A DNA stretch of 64,000 bases from Bufo bufo (lineage: Eukaryota; Chordata; Amphibia; Anura; Bufonidae), in contig NC_053390.1 in NCBI RefSeq assembly GCF_905171765.1, positions 508,389,444 through 508,453,443 of the forward strand, in the 5' to 3' direction. Under the pieces are notes generated by a model. The model was not told the DNA's origin, did no database searches, and saw nothing but the letters and a program-made list of their open reading frames with translations. Positions 1 to 11,428 of this stretch are shown here, piece by piece (the first letter of the stretch is position 1; the number at the start of each line of letters is the position of its first letter). The position numbers were made by a program, and so were the translations under genes.

Positions 1-229
1 GGGGGGGGGAATGAGAAAAAAAAAAGATAGTATTGTCTGTAGTGACTGTCCATACCCACAAACGCTTACATCCAGGCACTATGGAAGAGGTTTAACATCT
101 CCCTGCACCACTTTATGGCTGCTGCAGATTTCATTCCAGTGCATGGACTGCTGAGCATACGCCAAACATATCATGTGCAATGTGCCTGGTCATAAATTGA
201 GGCATCCTCCAGCAGAGCAGATTTCTAAG
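1..229. other. Flanking sequence, no gene seen
   Basis: A poly-G/A start followed by unremarkable sequence up to a MITE. Nothing here is coding by composition or recognisable motif. It lies downstream of REST (minus strand) and may be intergenic. Confidence 0.4.
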
Positions 230-782
230 GCCTCTTTCACACTTGCGTTGTCCGGATCCGGCGTGTACTCCACTTGCCGGAATTACACGCCGGATCCGGA
301 AAAACGCAAGTGTACTGAAAGCATTTGAAGACGGAGCCGTCTTCAAAATGCTTTCAGTGTTACTATGGCACCCAGGACGCTATTAAAGTCCTGGTTGCCA
401 TAGTAGGAGCGGGGAGCGGTATACTTACAGTCCGTGCGGCTCCCGGGGCGCTCCAGAATGACGTCAGAGCGCCTCATGCGCATGGATGACGTTTAGCTTA
501 AGGCCGGATCCGGATCAATGCCTTTCAAGGGGCATTAATTCCGGATCCGGCCTTGCGGCAAGTCTTCAGGATTTTTGGCCGGAGCAAAAAGCGCAGCATG
601 CTGCGGTATTTTCTCCGGCCAAAAAACGTTCTGTTCCGGAACTGAAGACATCCTGATGCATCCTGAACGGATTTCACTCCATTCAGAATGCATTAGGATA
701 AAACTGATCAGGATTCTTCCGGCATAGAGCCCCGACGACGGAACTCTATGCCAGAAGAAAAGAACACAGGTGTGAAAGAGCC
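230..782. mobile_element. Non-autonomous DNA transposon (MITE), CTTTCACAC-type termini
   Basis: The two ends are inverted: GCCTCTTTCACAC on the left and its near-complement GTGTGAAAGAGCC on the right, with CTAAG directly repeated just outside (225-229 and 783-787). The interior carries repeated CCGGATCCGG palindromes and no coding frame. Relatives with similar termini lie at about 12440, 17317 and 26411, so this is a local multi-copy family. Superfamily is not proven; the short duplication does not settle hAT versus another class. Confidence 0.7.
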
Positions 783-2010
783 CTAAGACGCCAATCTTTG
801 ATAAATCTCCTCCCTATATGCTATTAAAAGGATGAGGGGGTAAATAAACATTATAGACGAAGGGCCCTTTCACACTGGCCCAGGATCAGGCCACTAATTG
901 GGAACAAACTTATGAAAGTGTGTTCCAGATACTGTAATTGGCTTGTGTAAAGGTGCCACTGATCAGCGGACAAGCAAAATGCTAATTTCTCTTGTGACTG
1001 CATCTTTCCTGCGACACCTAAAACTATTATTTTTCTGCAAAATTTTGCTGTAAGCAGGGAAAACAGAATATATGTATGTTTTTATTATGTGAACGGTAGA
1101 TATGGACATTTCAGAGCAAAGCAGTTGATTCACTACTTGCGTTTTGTATTAATTGTGTGCATATTTAAAATAGGTCTATTACTTGTTATACACATGCAGT
1201 CAGACCACCCTGCCAATATTTACAAAAAAAATAAAAAATATTCTACAGTGCCCCCTGTGGTGAAACTGGAAAATGCGCATCTACATTTTAAACATATGCA
1301 TTAGGACAGAACAAAGTACAATAAAAGGACTTTGGCCTCAGTGAGCTAAACATACAAAGACTAGAAAATCTGTACAAACTGCATAGGTAAAATTAAACAG
1401 TAATGTGCAACATTATATACCCTTAAAGCATTATAATGAATACTCCTAAATTTAACTATGACACATGCTTTAACTTCAGTGTCAGGATGCAAGATGCATC
1501 CGCAACAAGGCTGTACAAATATGACTGCTAAACCCCATAGTCGGTACTAGTACAATGCAAACAAATCCAAAGATAAAATCAGAGCTGTTTCGAAGACCAT
1601 ACTGTGTGTGTGTCATTGATATAGCTTTCCAGGCACCTTTCATTAGGGATAAAGGAGGAATCAGGGTGCATACAGAAGCAGAACCCTTTCAGGCCTAATA
1701 CACTGGAAGATTTTCAGGCCAATCATGAGGAACAGGTATTCACAGGAACGCCCGCTTCCAATAAATGGCCTGTATAATTTTGTTGCAAATCAGCACAATT
1801 TTTCCGCAGATTGCATTGTTTATGCAGCATAAAAGATGGTCGATTATCGGCAGCACATTGCCCTGTGTAATCAGGACGGAATGGGTGAGGAACAATCACG
1901 ATAGCCATTATTCCTCCCCATATAATTTGCATCAGCCAGTGTAATAGGCAGATACAAACGAATGCTGACTGATGCGCTCATCGTCGATTGGCGCTCGTCC
2001 TGCCTACCCT
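783..2010. other. AT-rich non-coding stretch, possible REST 3' flank
   Basis: No open frame with protein-like composition and no clear transposon ends, apart from a GGGCCCTTTCACAC motif near 860 that looks like one MITE end without its partner. It could contain the distal REST 3'UTR, but no polyadenylation site can be assigned from sequence alone. Confidence 0.3.
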
Positions 2011-2360
2011 GAAGGTCCTTTTACAGGATTGGGGCAATTGTCGGAGATGATTATTCCTACAAGTGATCATTCCCGATAATTGCCCAATGTGAACTTGCCT
2101 CTGATCACCAAGTGAACGAGCAAACACTCGTTCATCAGGTGATCACATCTTTTATGTGGCACACAAAATCATTGTTTGCCACCAGCACTTCGCGAGCAGT
2201 ACTTTTGTGTTCACACAGGCAGGCAAACAGCATGGGGATCGCAGTAGATGATTGCTGCATGTGAATGCAATTATCACCTCTGGTCACAATCTGGTAATTA
2301 TCGGGAAGATTCAGTTCAATCCTGATAATTGACGGCATTAGCAAGTGTAAAAGGGCCTTG
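2011..2360. mobile_element. MITE with CCTTTTACA-type ends
   Basis: Starts AAGGTCCTTTTACAGG and ends GTGTAAAAGGGCCTT, which are inverted copies of one another. The interior has short mirrored blocks (GGTGATCA, GATAATT). Similar copies occur at about 17915-18225, 19290-19960 and 22251-22510. No coding content. Confidence 0.6.
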
Positions 2361-3351
2361 AGATGCATAGGTAATACAAAGTGCAAAAAAACAATCGGGT
2401 CAGGTTTACGGACTCGAGAAGCCTCAGTCCACCTTACATCTTAAAGGAGTGTGTTAACATGAAAAATGCATGCTCTCATTATGTAAATCATCCCAGTACC
2501 ATCCTAACAGATGCTGACATTCTGCTCTAGTCAGCTAGGGACAAACCTTTTATTCACACACACGCCACATATGGTTTCTAACTGATGCTCCGGTCTAGTT
2601 TTTTTATTTATTTTTTTAGGAACAAAGCCTGTCTGATGAAACTTTGCATCCAAATATATTACAGCTAGATCTTGGTTGGAATGCAATATTACAGTTAGCC
2701 GTAATTATGGAAAATGATTACTGTAAAAGATTTACCCATTTTATGTATTTTCAATTAGGAAATGATCAATAAAATGGTTGTGCCATGAAATCACTTTATC
2801 CCCCTATCCACCCCTCAGTGGGGGTCCAAGTGCTCCAATATCTTCTGCTGTCCTACAGCGAGTAAATGGAGCAGCTGTGTGCATGCTCACCCCGCCATTC
2901 CATTTATGTGGGAGCTAGACCCCCATGGATTAGATGCTTGTTTGGTATCCTGTGGGTTGGGGATACAGATGGAGTAGTTGTAAACTTGTGTAATATATCA
3001 CAACAGCCATTGAAAAGTCAACCAAAAGTTTCTCGCCACAGTTTACATAGCTCATCGAAAATCAACCATACAGCACTGCTGTATTTGTAAGTTATGTTTG
3101 TGATTTTTGTAGCACAAGTGGTTTATTGTATTAATTCAATGTCCAGTGTAAAATGTAAGCACTTCATTCACAGAATAAAGGCTGCTATAACTGCTGCTTG
3201 ATCTGTAGATGGAGAGGATTGATTTCCCTGCAATATCGTTATTCTTAAGGAAGCACATCTGATCATGCTAATAATAAAATATCCTATTAGACTACGCAAC
3301 GCAAGCAATGCATGTGAAGACATATGGTAACCAACATTAACATTCTGAGCT
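2361..3351. other. Non-coding stretch, nothing recognised
   Basis: Moderately AT-rich, without long frames, repeats or terminal inverted repeats that I can support. It lies downstream of REST and may be 3'UTR or intergenic. Confidence 0.3.
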
Positions 3352-3852
3352 TGAAGGCTATGAACATTTCCAGGGGAAAATTTGGGGCTAAAAATTATTT
3401 TTTCATTTTTTTTTAAAAAACATTTTCAGCGTTTATTTTGTAGGGTTAAGTTGTAGCTTATCTCATGACACTTTTAGTTTTACACTGTCCTGTCATGATG
3501 CTGTTCTGACAGCTCATGTGAAGCTTTCATCTCTGAATTCCTGACAGCTCATAAACACTTATTTATAACATATTGTTATCAGTTTGATAAGAATTTAGCT
3601 ATAATGAATGTTTATGAGCTGTCAAGATTTCAGAGAAAAGGACTTCACATGAGATGTCAGAACAGCAACATGACGGGACTCAGTGTAAAACAGATTTGAC
3701 AGTCTGCAGATAGGCTGAAACTTAACCCTGTAGGACAAAAACTTGTGACAATTTTTTTTATAAAGACCAGCTGAAAAAATATTTTTTAGCCCAAAATGAA
3801 CAAAATGCAATCATTAAAAAAAAATTCCCCCAAAAGTGTTCGCAGCCTTTAA
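3352..3852. mobile_element. Palindromic MITE of about 500 bp
   Basis: The two halves are inverted copies. GACAGCTCATAAACA near 3542 answers TGTTTATGAGCTGTC near 3609. GCTGTTCTGACAGCTCATGTG near 3500 is mirrored near 3640-3670, and the outer ends (AAGGCTATGAACA / TGTTCGCAGCCTTT) pair too. The loop is the AT-rich stretch around 3560-3600. No coding frame. If transcribed in the REST 3'UTR it would form a long hairpin. Confidence 0.65.
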
Positions 3853-4662
3853 AGACCTTTTCTACAGGGCAAAACCCAACTGAACAATCATTGCCTGGTA
3901 TTAACATGTGTGGTGATCAAACAAATGATAATTTGCCCATTTGTTGCTGATTTTGTCTTTTATGCCGACATAACAATCATGTTTGTCACTGGTGCATCCC
4001 CTCGTGTAAACTGGTATCTGCCTGTTACTTGTAAGAGAGGGTAAAACAGCGCACAAACAACTGCATCTATGAAAAACTTGCGATTACTGTATAATATAAG
4101 GGAAAGTAAATAAGTGCCAACGACTTTCTATACTGTCGATCAACGCTGGTTTAAAAAAAACACAAAGGGAACTTAGCCAGCACACTGAACATGTGAACAG
4201 GCTGTCGGAAAGAATATCATGATCTAAATATATATTTACCTTATCTTTATATATATTTTATGTCTTTTCATATCAAGAAGTAAATGAATCTAGCAATATT
4301 TTCCAGCCTTACAAACACACGATTTAGATGTGGAAATTCATACCATCAGTGATTCTATTGTATTGTTTGAGTGTTTTCATGGTTGAAATGATGATTACTT
4401 TCGCTATATACAAGAAAAAGCTCAGTTTGTGGTAACAGGCCTTACTCTGAACAGGACTGTTAGATGCGTACATAGAATACTGCCAAAAATTACAATCCAA
4501 ACTGTAAAAAAATGTGTGTTAAATGGTACATGTCTTTCACCACAAGGGAATACTAGGTCATTTGCAAGCTATCCTGAAGAACGCTGTAACATTTTGGAAG
4601 AACTCAAAGATTAAATATCAGTTTTTGCAAGGTGTCCATTGGGTCCTTCTTTTTTTCTTAAC
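3853..4662. other. REST proximal 3'UTR (inferred)
   Basis: This directly follows the REST stop codon on the minus strand and contains no further coding frame. It should be the proximal 3'UTR by position. No confident minus-strand AATAAA hexamer with downstream GT-rich sequence was found close to the stop, so the transcript end is not placed. Confidence 0.4.
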
Positions 4663-6566
4663 TTATAATCGATTTTGTGCCGCCTTCTCAAGGTAATAAA
4701 CATTGACCAAATGGCGTTTTAGATGCTTTGTATATTCTTCGGCTTTCTTGAAGGCACGATCACAAAAAATGCATACAAAAGTTTCATTAGAGATGCTGGT
4801 GGACCCAGAAGGCACTTCAAGAAGAGGCTGAGTTTCTAGAGTCTCTTGAGGAGACTGTAAACCATTTAAACCAGAGTCATCACTCCTTTCTGAAATACTG
4901 TCACTGATTTCACTGCCTTCATGGCTATGGATTCCTTCATCCTCCTCAATGTCCACAGGTTCATGGCTCATAGCCTCACATGATGCATGTACAGTTTTGT
5001 TAGGATCACAATCGTTTACAGTTTTGTTAGGATCACAATCGTTTACAGTTTTGTTAGGATCACAATCGTTTACAGTTTTGTTAGGATCACAATCGTTTAC
5101 AGTTTTGTTAGGATCACAATCGTTTACAGTTTTGTTAGGATCACAATCGTTTACAGTTTCTGGATCACAATCATTTACAGTTTCTGGAATCATTGTAGGG
5201 AGTAATTGTTCTGCTTCACTTGGGTTTGGTTGCTCCAGTTCTTCACTCTGTTCTGAACTATTATTATTTGAGGCAAAATCATTTACATTTTCAGATTCCT
5301 CACTTGCAGAGTCAGTGCAATGCAAGACACTCTCTTCGTGACAACAGGCTGCCTCAGGAATGGATTCAGATTTTTCTGCTGGAGAACTTATGGTTGAGGG
5401 CTGCATATCAGTTGCGCTTTGAGTCTCTAAAACTGGTTCATTAGTAACTGTGCTGATTACAGGCTTCAGCTCGTTATCTTTATTTACATTAGAGTCCTTC
5501 TCCGAGGAAAACTGATCGGACTCCGGTGTTATTTTCATGGTGGCCAAACTGAGAATGCTGGGTTCAGATACCTGACTAACTGGGCTTTCTTCTGTGTTAC
5601 TTTCCTCATTCAGGTTGCTGCCATCTATTACTGGTGTGATATCTGGGACATCTTCCTGTGCAGGCTCTGTAACAGATTCAAGACAATTTTCTGCTGGTGG
5701 TACTTCATTGTTCTGGTCTACAGGGTCCTTTAACGTCATGGCCTCAGAATCCTTATCAGTTGATGACTTGCTAGTTTTAGTTTTTGAAATAACAGATTTG
5801 TGTGATAAAGCAGTCTTCTTGTGTTTATTTTTTATGAGTTTCTTGTGGTTAGTTTTCTTCACAGCAACTTTCCGTTTCTCAGATTTACCAGCCCGGATTG
5901 GTTTTCTAGGAACCTCATGGTTATGTTTACTTTTCGTTGACAACCTCCTCTTCTTTGCATTGGTATTTTGTGTCTGTTTTGTCTTAAGTGGCTTTTCAGC
6001 TATCACACTTAACTTCCTTTTAGCACATTTACCTTTCACAAGGGTTGTATCTTCTGTTTTTGAAGAAGTGGGCTTGTGGCTTCTTGTGGTGATCTGACCA
6101 ACAGGAGGACTGGCAGCTTGCTTAACCTTTACACATGTTTCCTCATCTGCTTTAGGTTCTACTTCAGTTTTCTTTTCTGGAAGCTCATTTTTATCATCAG
6201 AGTTTTCCTTTTCTTCCTGTTTATTTAAATTGACGTCTGAACTTGCTGCATCTCCTTTTTTTGTCCTCAGTTTGACTTTGGACACATCCATCGTGATGTC
6301 AGCACACCCGAAGTGTCTAGACTTTATGTGATACTGCAAATTACACTTCTTTGATGCAGCATAATCACAAACAGGGCACAGGAATTGTCTTGGATTAACA
6401 TGTAACTCCACATGTTTCTTGAAGTTGCTGCGGTCGGCAGTTTTGTAGTTGCAGTGTGGACATGTCAAAGGCTTTGGTCCATTGTGGACTTGTCTGGCAT
6501 GTCGTGTCACTTCATGTTGATTTGATGCAACGTAACTGCATTGCTCACATTTAAATGGCTTTTCAC
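4663..6566 (-). CDS. REST: REST last coding exon (zinc fingers 6-8, linker, C-terminal finger)
   Basis: Encodes residues 323-956 of the RE1-silencing transcription factor, a nuclear zinc-finger repressor of neuronal genes. The exon starts after a TTTATTTAG acceptor and opens in phase with the previous exon; it ends at a TAA. It holds three C2H2 fingers (about residues 327-410, including a TRHARQVHNG linker), a lysine-rich region, a long acidic Ser/Thr/Glu-rich linker with a tandem repeat (about 782-848), the conserved DEGIHSHEGS block, and a final finger at 919-956 (CIFC...HLKRH) ending in VNVYYLEKAAQ. In known REST proteins the fingers bind RE1 DNA and the C-terminal finger recruits CoREST. 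The frame is intact. The predicted protein (956 aa) is shorter than human REST (1097 aa), mainly in the linker. Confidence 0.97.
4991..5187 (-). repeat. REST: In-frame 27-bp coding minisatellite in REST
   Basis: Six nearly identical 27-bp units (4991-5152) encode the nonapeptide NDCDPNKTV in the minus-strand REST frame. They are followed by one 24-bp unit and a partial unit encoding the shorter NDCDPETV form. Every unit length is a multiple of three, so copy-number change keeps the frame. Near identity between units suggests recent expansion. Such arrays are also prone to assembly collapse, so the true copy number may differ. Confidence 0.95.
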
Positions 6567-7169
6567 CTAAATAAACAGAAATTATTTATTAAGATAAAGA
6601 AAATACGGTATCAATAAAATATGACACAAACACATGAAATATTACACATTCTACTTTACGGCCAGGGCTATACAGGTGACAGGACAACTGTTTCCCGATT
6701 ATAATCTATGGGTGCCTGTGGCAGGCTTTTCCACAAAGCAACCCTGATTTTGTTCGAGGTGTCCACTCTTTACTTTCTTCCAACAATTGAATCTGAGACA
6801 ACTTAAAAAAATTAAAATAAATCAGCGAGTAGTCATTCTGCTCTGGGAATATTAAAAAATTCCAATGTTCACAGAGATGCCACTACATAAAGCAGTTTTC
6901 TATACACATATAGCCACAGCCTAAAGTAAAAAACAAAACAAAAACAATGAATAAAATGCATAACAACAAAGTAGATTATCTAAAATAACATGCAAATATC
7001 ACAGGAATAAAAAGATCCATACCCAGCTGCTCCAATGAAGGCATTGTTAAGAAAAGAAATAGATTTACTATTAAAAGACAGTCTGAAGACACAGTAATCA
7101 TAATTATACATATTTTGTAAGCAGTAAAAAGTACAATGTTCAGCACAGCAATGTACACTGTATCTGAAC

Positions 7170-8061
7170 CACATCTGTGGAGTCAGTAGATAAATGCTCC
7201 GACTCCTCAGTTTTTGGTACTTCGACTCCTCTGTAGTTAATATGCAAATGTATTTTATACATTCCTTGAAGGAAAGAAAGGCAACATACATGTCATTACC
7301 ACAGAACAACTGGCTAGGAAGCTGCTGGATCTTGTGAAGTCAGGGACAGTAGTAGCCGCCCAGCGAAGTGAATATTGATGAGCTGGGCGGCGCTTCAAAA
7401 CGGCAGTTGGGGCGGCTGGTTGGGCGCAAGTGGAGATGAAACGCCGCCCCTTGGGCAGATTGAAGACGATTCAAGCAGGTTATAAAACTTCAGTTTACTG
7501 TATTTATAAGGTGGACAGGGGGGATACTTAGATGATTTTAATACACTTTATAAGACCTGTACTGTCATATATATACCTAAATATGCTTATTGGGCCTGTC
7601 AGTGTCCCTTTAAAGTTTAAGCTAACAATCTGAGTTTACAAGTTTTTATAGCCTTTGCTGAATGACAGCAGTTTTTCAAATGGTTTACAGCTTCAGTGTT
7701 GTATAAGTGAAGGGAATGGATAGTCAATAGTTCAAGTGTCTAGTCCTGCAAAAAACATATCAGTGAGAGGCTAGGTTAACCATGGGCGTTGCGTTCCCTG
7801 TAACAGCGGAACAGAACACAATGGAAAGTATAAGTATTGCAGCTCCTTAACTGTGCGTTGCGTGCCATATAGTGAAGCATATGAAAAGCATGCCTCTTCA
7901 CTGTCACTTAACGTGTTCGTTTTGCGGGAACATGACGCACTGCATGCATTGGCCTTTATTCTTACAGTAGAGAAGTAATTAATTATAACTTTTTGGTTCA
8001 TTTTTGACGACACCGACTCCATGTACCCAAAATTGCCTCCGACTCAGACTCCACAGCTCTG
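7170..8061. mobile_element. Non-autonomous hAT element with 8-bp target duplication
   Basis: The ends CACATCTGTGGAGTC and GACTCCACAGCTCTG are inverted copies, with CCGACTCC blocks just inside both. A perfect 8-bp direct repeat ATCTGAAC flanks the element (7162-7169 and 8062-8069), which is the hAT signature. No transposase is present. Confidence 0.85.
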
Positions 8062-8346
8062 ATCTGAACGACCTGAAGTCTAAAGCTACGCAGCCACAGT
8101 GACTGTGGTCAGGATTGCTGAGTTGTAGTGATCCCATAGAAATGAATGTGATCGCTGTAGTAGTTGCAAAAAAAAATTAAAAAAATCAGTCATGGCTGGA
8201 TTTCTTGCAACTGTCGCGGCGATCCCATGCATTTCTATAGGATCACTGCTATTCAGTGATCCTGGACATGACCAGTGTCGCCATGTAGCCCTAGCCTAAA
8301 GGAGGAAACAAGTAGGGGAACCATACCTCACGAAACATGTAGGCTC

Positions 8347-8439
8347 TTAAAGGGGTTGTCCGAGTTATGAAAAAAAAATATATAGCACTGAAAATCTGAT
8401 GAGCAGCAATATATAACTAAGCAAAGATTTTTTTTTGCA

Positions 8440-8479
<40 letters not shown>

Positions 8480-9997
8480 CCTCATTTCCCTGGTTCTTTT
8501 CTGGCCCTTGTTTACATGCAACAACAACCTCTGCCCCTCCCCCTGCTCTGCTAAGGGAGTGGCTACAAGAGCTGCCCTGAGTGACATGTCTGCCTGCTGG
8601 GAGAATCAGCAGCATGTTGTAGGTGTATGATTACAAGTCCCAGCTGTATAATGACACTGCTAAGGGAGTGGATACAAGAGCTGCCCTGAGTGACATGTCT
8701 GCCTGCTGGGAGAATCAGCAGCATGTTGTATGTGTAGGACTACAAGTCCCAGCTGTATAATGACACTGCTAAGGGAGTGGCTACGAGAGCTGCCCTGAGT
8801 GACATGTCTGCCTGCTGGGAGAATCAGCAGCATGTTGTAGGTGTATGATTACAAGTCCCAGCTGTATAATGACACTGCTAAGGGAGTGGATACAAGAGCT
8901 GCCCTGAGTGACATGTCTGCCTGCTGGGAGAATCAGCAGCATGTTGTAGGTGTAGGACTACAAGTCCAGGCTGTATAATGACACTGCTAAGGGAGTGGAT
9001 ACAAGAGCTGCCCTGAGTGACATGTCTGCCTGCTGGGAGAATCAGCAGCATGTTGTAGGTGTATGATTACAAGTCCCAGCTGTATAATGACACTGCTAAG
9101 GGAGTGGATACAAGAGCTGCCCTGAGTGACATGTCTGCCTGCTGGGAGAATCAGCAGCATGTTGTATGTGTATGATTACAAGTCCCAGCTGTATAATGAC
9201 ACTGCTAAGGGAGTGGATACAAGAGCTGCCCTGAGTGACATGTCTGCCTGCTGGGAGAATCAGCAGCATGTTGTAGGTGTATGATTACAAGTCCCAGCTG
9301 TATAATGACACTGCTAAGGGAGTGGATACAAGAGCTGCCCCGAGTGACATGTCTGCCTGCTGGGAGAATCAGCAGCATGTTGTAGGTGTATGATTACAAG
9401 TCCCAGCTGTATAATGACACTGCTAAGGGAGTGGATACAAGAGCTGCCCTGAGTGACATGTCTGCCTGCTGGGAGAATCAGCAGCATGTTGTAGGTGTAT
9501 GATTACAAGTCCCAGCTGTATAATGACACTGCTAAGGGAGTGGATACAAGAGCTGCCCCGAGTGCTGGGAGAATCAACAGCATGTTGTATGTGTAGAACT
9601 ACAAGTCCCACCTGTATAATGACACTGCTAATACACACAGGATCTCCCCCCTACCTTCTTGTGCAATGCTCTCTCTAGTCTGTCAGCTCCTGTGTCCAGA
9701 ATTGTCACTGCCTGCAGCTACCCAGTCTGTGCAGCTGAAGGGGTTAAGAATCCTAGGAGAGAGCAGACAGCCCGGCAGTAAAGGGGGGCGTGGCCAGCAC
9801 AGTGACTTCTCCTTTACAGGATTGTGCAAGGAACTTTATCAGAGCAGGGAGAGAAGCTGACATCACAGGTCATGTGACCCTCAGTCAAATCTGATAAACC
9901 AGGCACTGCAGATAAAGTGAGTTAATTGTAAAGTTGTTATATTTGCCTAGTTAGGAACATAGAAAGAACCAAAAAATAACTAAGAGAACCCCTTTAA
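8347..9997. mobile_element. TTAA-flanked non-autonomous element carrying a minisatellite
   Basis: Begins TTAAAGGGGTTGTCCGAG and ends with the inverted form GAGAACCCCTTTAA; TTAA sits at both edges. The middle is an array of 109-bp repeats and a short AT run near 8450-8477. TTAA targets are used by piggyBac and Kolobok elements; which class made this one is not resolved. Relatives lie at 16257, 41526 and 42169. Confidence 0.8.
8546..9632. repeat. 109-bp tandem repeat, about ten copies
   Basis: The landmark CACTGCTAAGGG recurs at 8655, 8764, 8873 and 8982, an exact 109-bp spacing. Each unit also holds CTGCCTGCTGGGAGAATCAG. Units differ by a few bases. The last complete copy is shortened (the ACATGTCTGCCTG portion is missing near 9565). 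It lies wholly inside the TTAA element. Confidence 0.95.
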
Positions 9998-10256
9998 ACC
10001 TGATAAGATGTACATGTTCTTTTCATGTATACTGAAGCTGCACTAGAAATACAGGATCAGGGAACCTACATGTACAGTATAATTTGATGCAGAACACAAT
10101 ATTCAACATATTCTGCCACCGTAAAATGGAAGTGGCCAAGCATGCCCTTTAACTTTGACTCCTAGTTCCTTATACCTCTGAGGTGGTTTGGTAAGTGAAG
10201 TAATTGTGCTTTTGTATTGAAGAGTAAAATCTGGAATTATGGCATGGGTGTTAAGT
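9998..10256. other. Intronic sequence, nothing recognised
   Basis: Short stretch between the TTAA element and a LINE tail, without frames or inverted ends I can support. Confidence 0.3.
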
Positions 10257-10380
10257 GGGGAAAATTGGCTTCTACCTCACAGGGGTTTTTTGCCTTCCTC
10301 TGGATTAAGTTGCAGGATAACAGGCCGAACTGGACGGACAAATGTCTTTTTTTGGCCTTATAAACTATGTTACTAAATAA
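10257..10380 (+). mobile_element. 3' tail of a CR1/L2-like LINE
   Basis: Contains the block GCCTTCCTCTGGATTAAGTT, then CAGGCCGAACTGGACGGAC and a TATGTTACTA-type tail, a 3' end I associate with non-LTR retrotransposons in fish and frogs. Only ~125 bp are present, as expected for a 5'-truncated insertion. Family is recognised from memory of similar sequences, not from a search. Confidence 0.6.
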
Positions 10381-10499
10381 TAGGAATGGCACAACCGAGT
10401 CATAAGAAGAGATGCTCCAGAATTGTAATTTTATGGAAAATGCAAGTAACTGCTAAAACAGGTGAGGTGGCAGGTCTGCTTTTAAAAACATTATTGAAC

Positions 10500-11428
10500 T
10501 GTATAACCTTTTAGATGCTGCTGTTGCTATTTACAGCACCATCTGAGGTGTTAAACTGCCAGAGATTAGTGTTCTTAGTGCCTGCTGTACAATCGGCACC
10601 CGTAAGCGATGGTGCAGACCCAGCATCTAGGCCATGCCATCACCTTGATGTATTATTATGGCACAGAGTATTAAAGATAGGAAAAAAACAGCAATACATA
10701 AAAAAATGTTGTGGCATTCATTTTTTGGCATAATACAACTTTATTCTCTGGGTCAGTATGATTACAGTGATGCCCCAAAAATTTTTTTATATGTTTTACC
10801 ACTTTTGCACAATAAAACACTTTTTGGTAAAAATAAAATAAAAAAAATAGTGTCACAAGGCCCATAGCTTTTTTATTTTTCTTTCTAAAAGGACTTTATT
10901 TTTGCAGTATGGCTTCTACTCTTCATTTTGGGATATATAACACATTTTGATCACTTTTTATTTAGTCTTTTGTGAAATAAATAAATAAATTAAAAAAAAA
11001 GCTATTCTGTTTTTTTTTTTATGGTGTTCAATGTACAGATTATATTTTTTTTACCCATTTACTAATCCCACAAGGGGACTTTAATAGGCGATCTTTTAAT
11101 CACTTCTATAATACATTTGTACTGCTAATGCAGTACAAATGTATTATACTGTCAGTGCTATGCCGACAGTCACCAGAGAGGCACAGCCTGCTAGAAATAT
11201 ATACTGCAAGCAGGGCTGGGCCTTCATTAGGTCTGCCATGGAAAGACCTCGGCACCCTACAATTACATTTGTGGGTTGCTGATAGGAGTCAGAGGGAGTT
11301 GCCTCCCTCTAAAATACTTAGATGCAGGGGTCACTATTGACTGTGACATCTAAAGGCTGAGCCCTCGCTCTCCGCTGCATGGGAGACTTGTGCCGTGAAA
11401 AGGCGTATCGGCGGCTGTTAAGGGGTTA
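10500..11428. repeat. Degenerate AT-rich repeat fragment with a perfect hairpin
   Basis: Long A/T runs, then an 18-bp perfect inverted repeat at 11108-11147 (ATAATACATTTGTACTGC, loop TAAT, then its complement). It ends with GGCTGTTAAGGGGTTA near 11410-11428, resembling the inner ends of the piggyBac-like repeats elsewhere in the window. Probably an old fragment of such an element; boundaries uncertain. Confidence 0.4.

Noticed and set aside
4949..5341. 130-codon and 72-codon plus-strand frames with repeated VLLGSQSFT or YSFVRITIV peptides
   Set aside because: These are antisense readings of the REST minisatellite. A 27-bp repeat stays open in several frames automatically.
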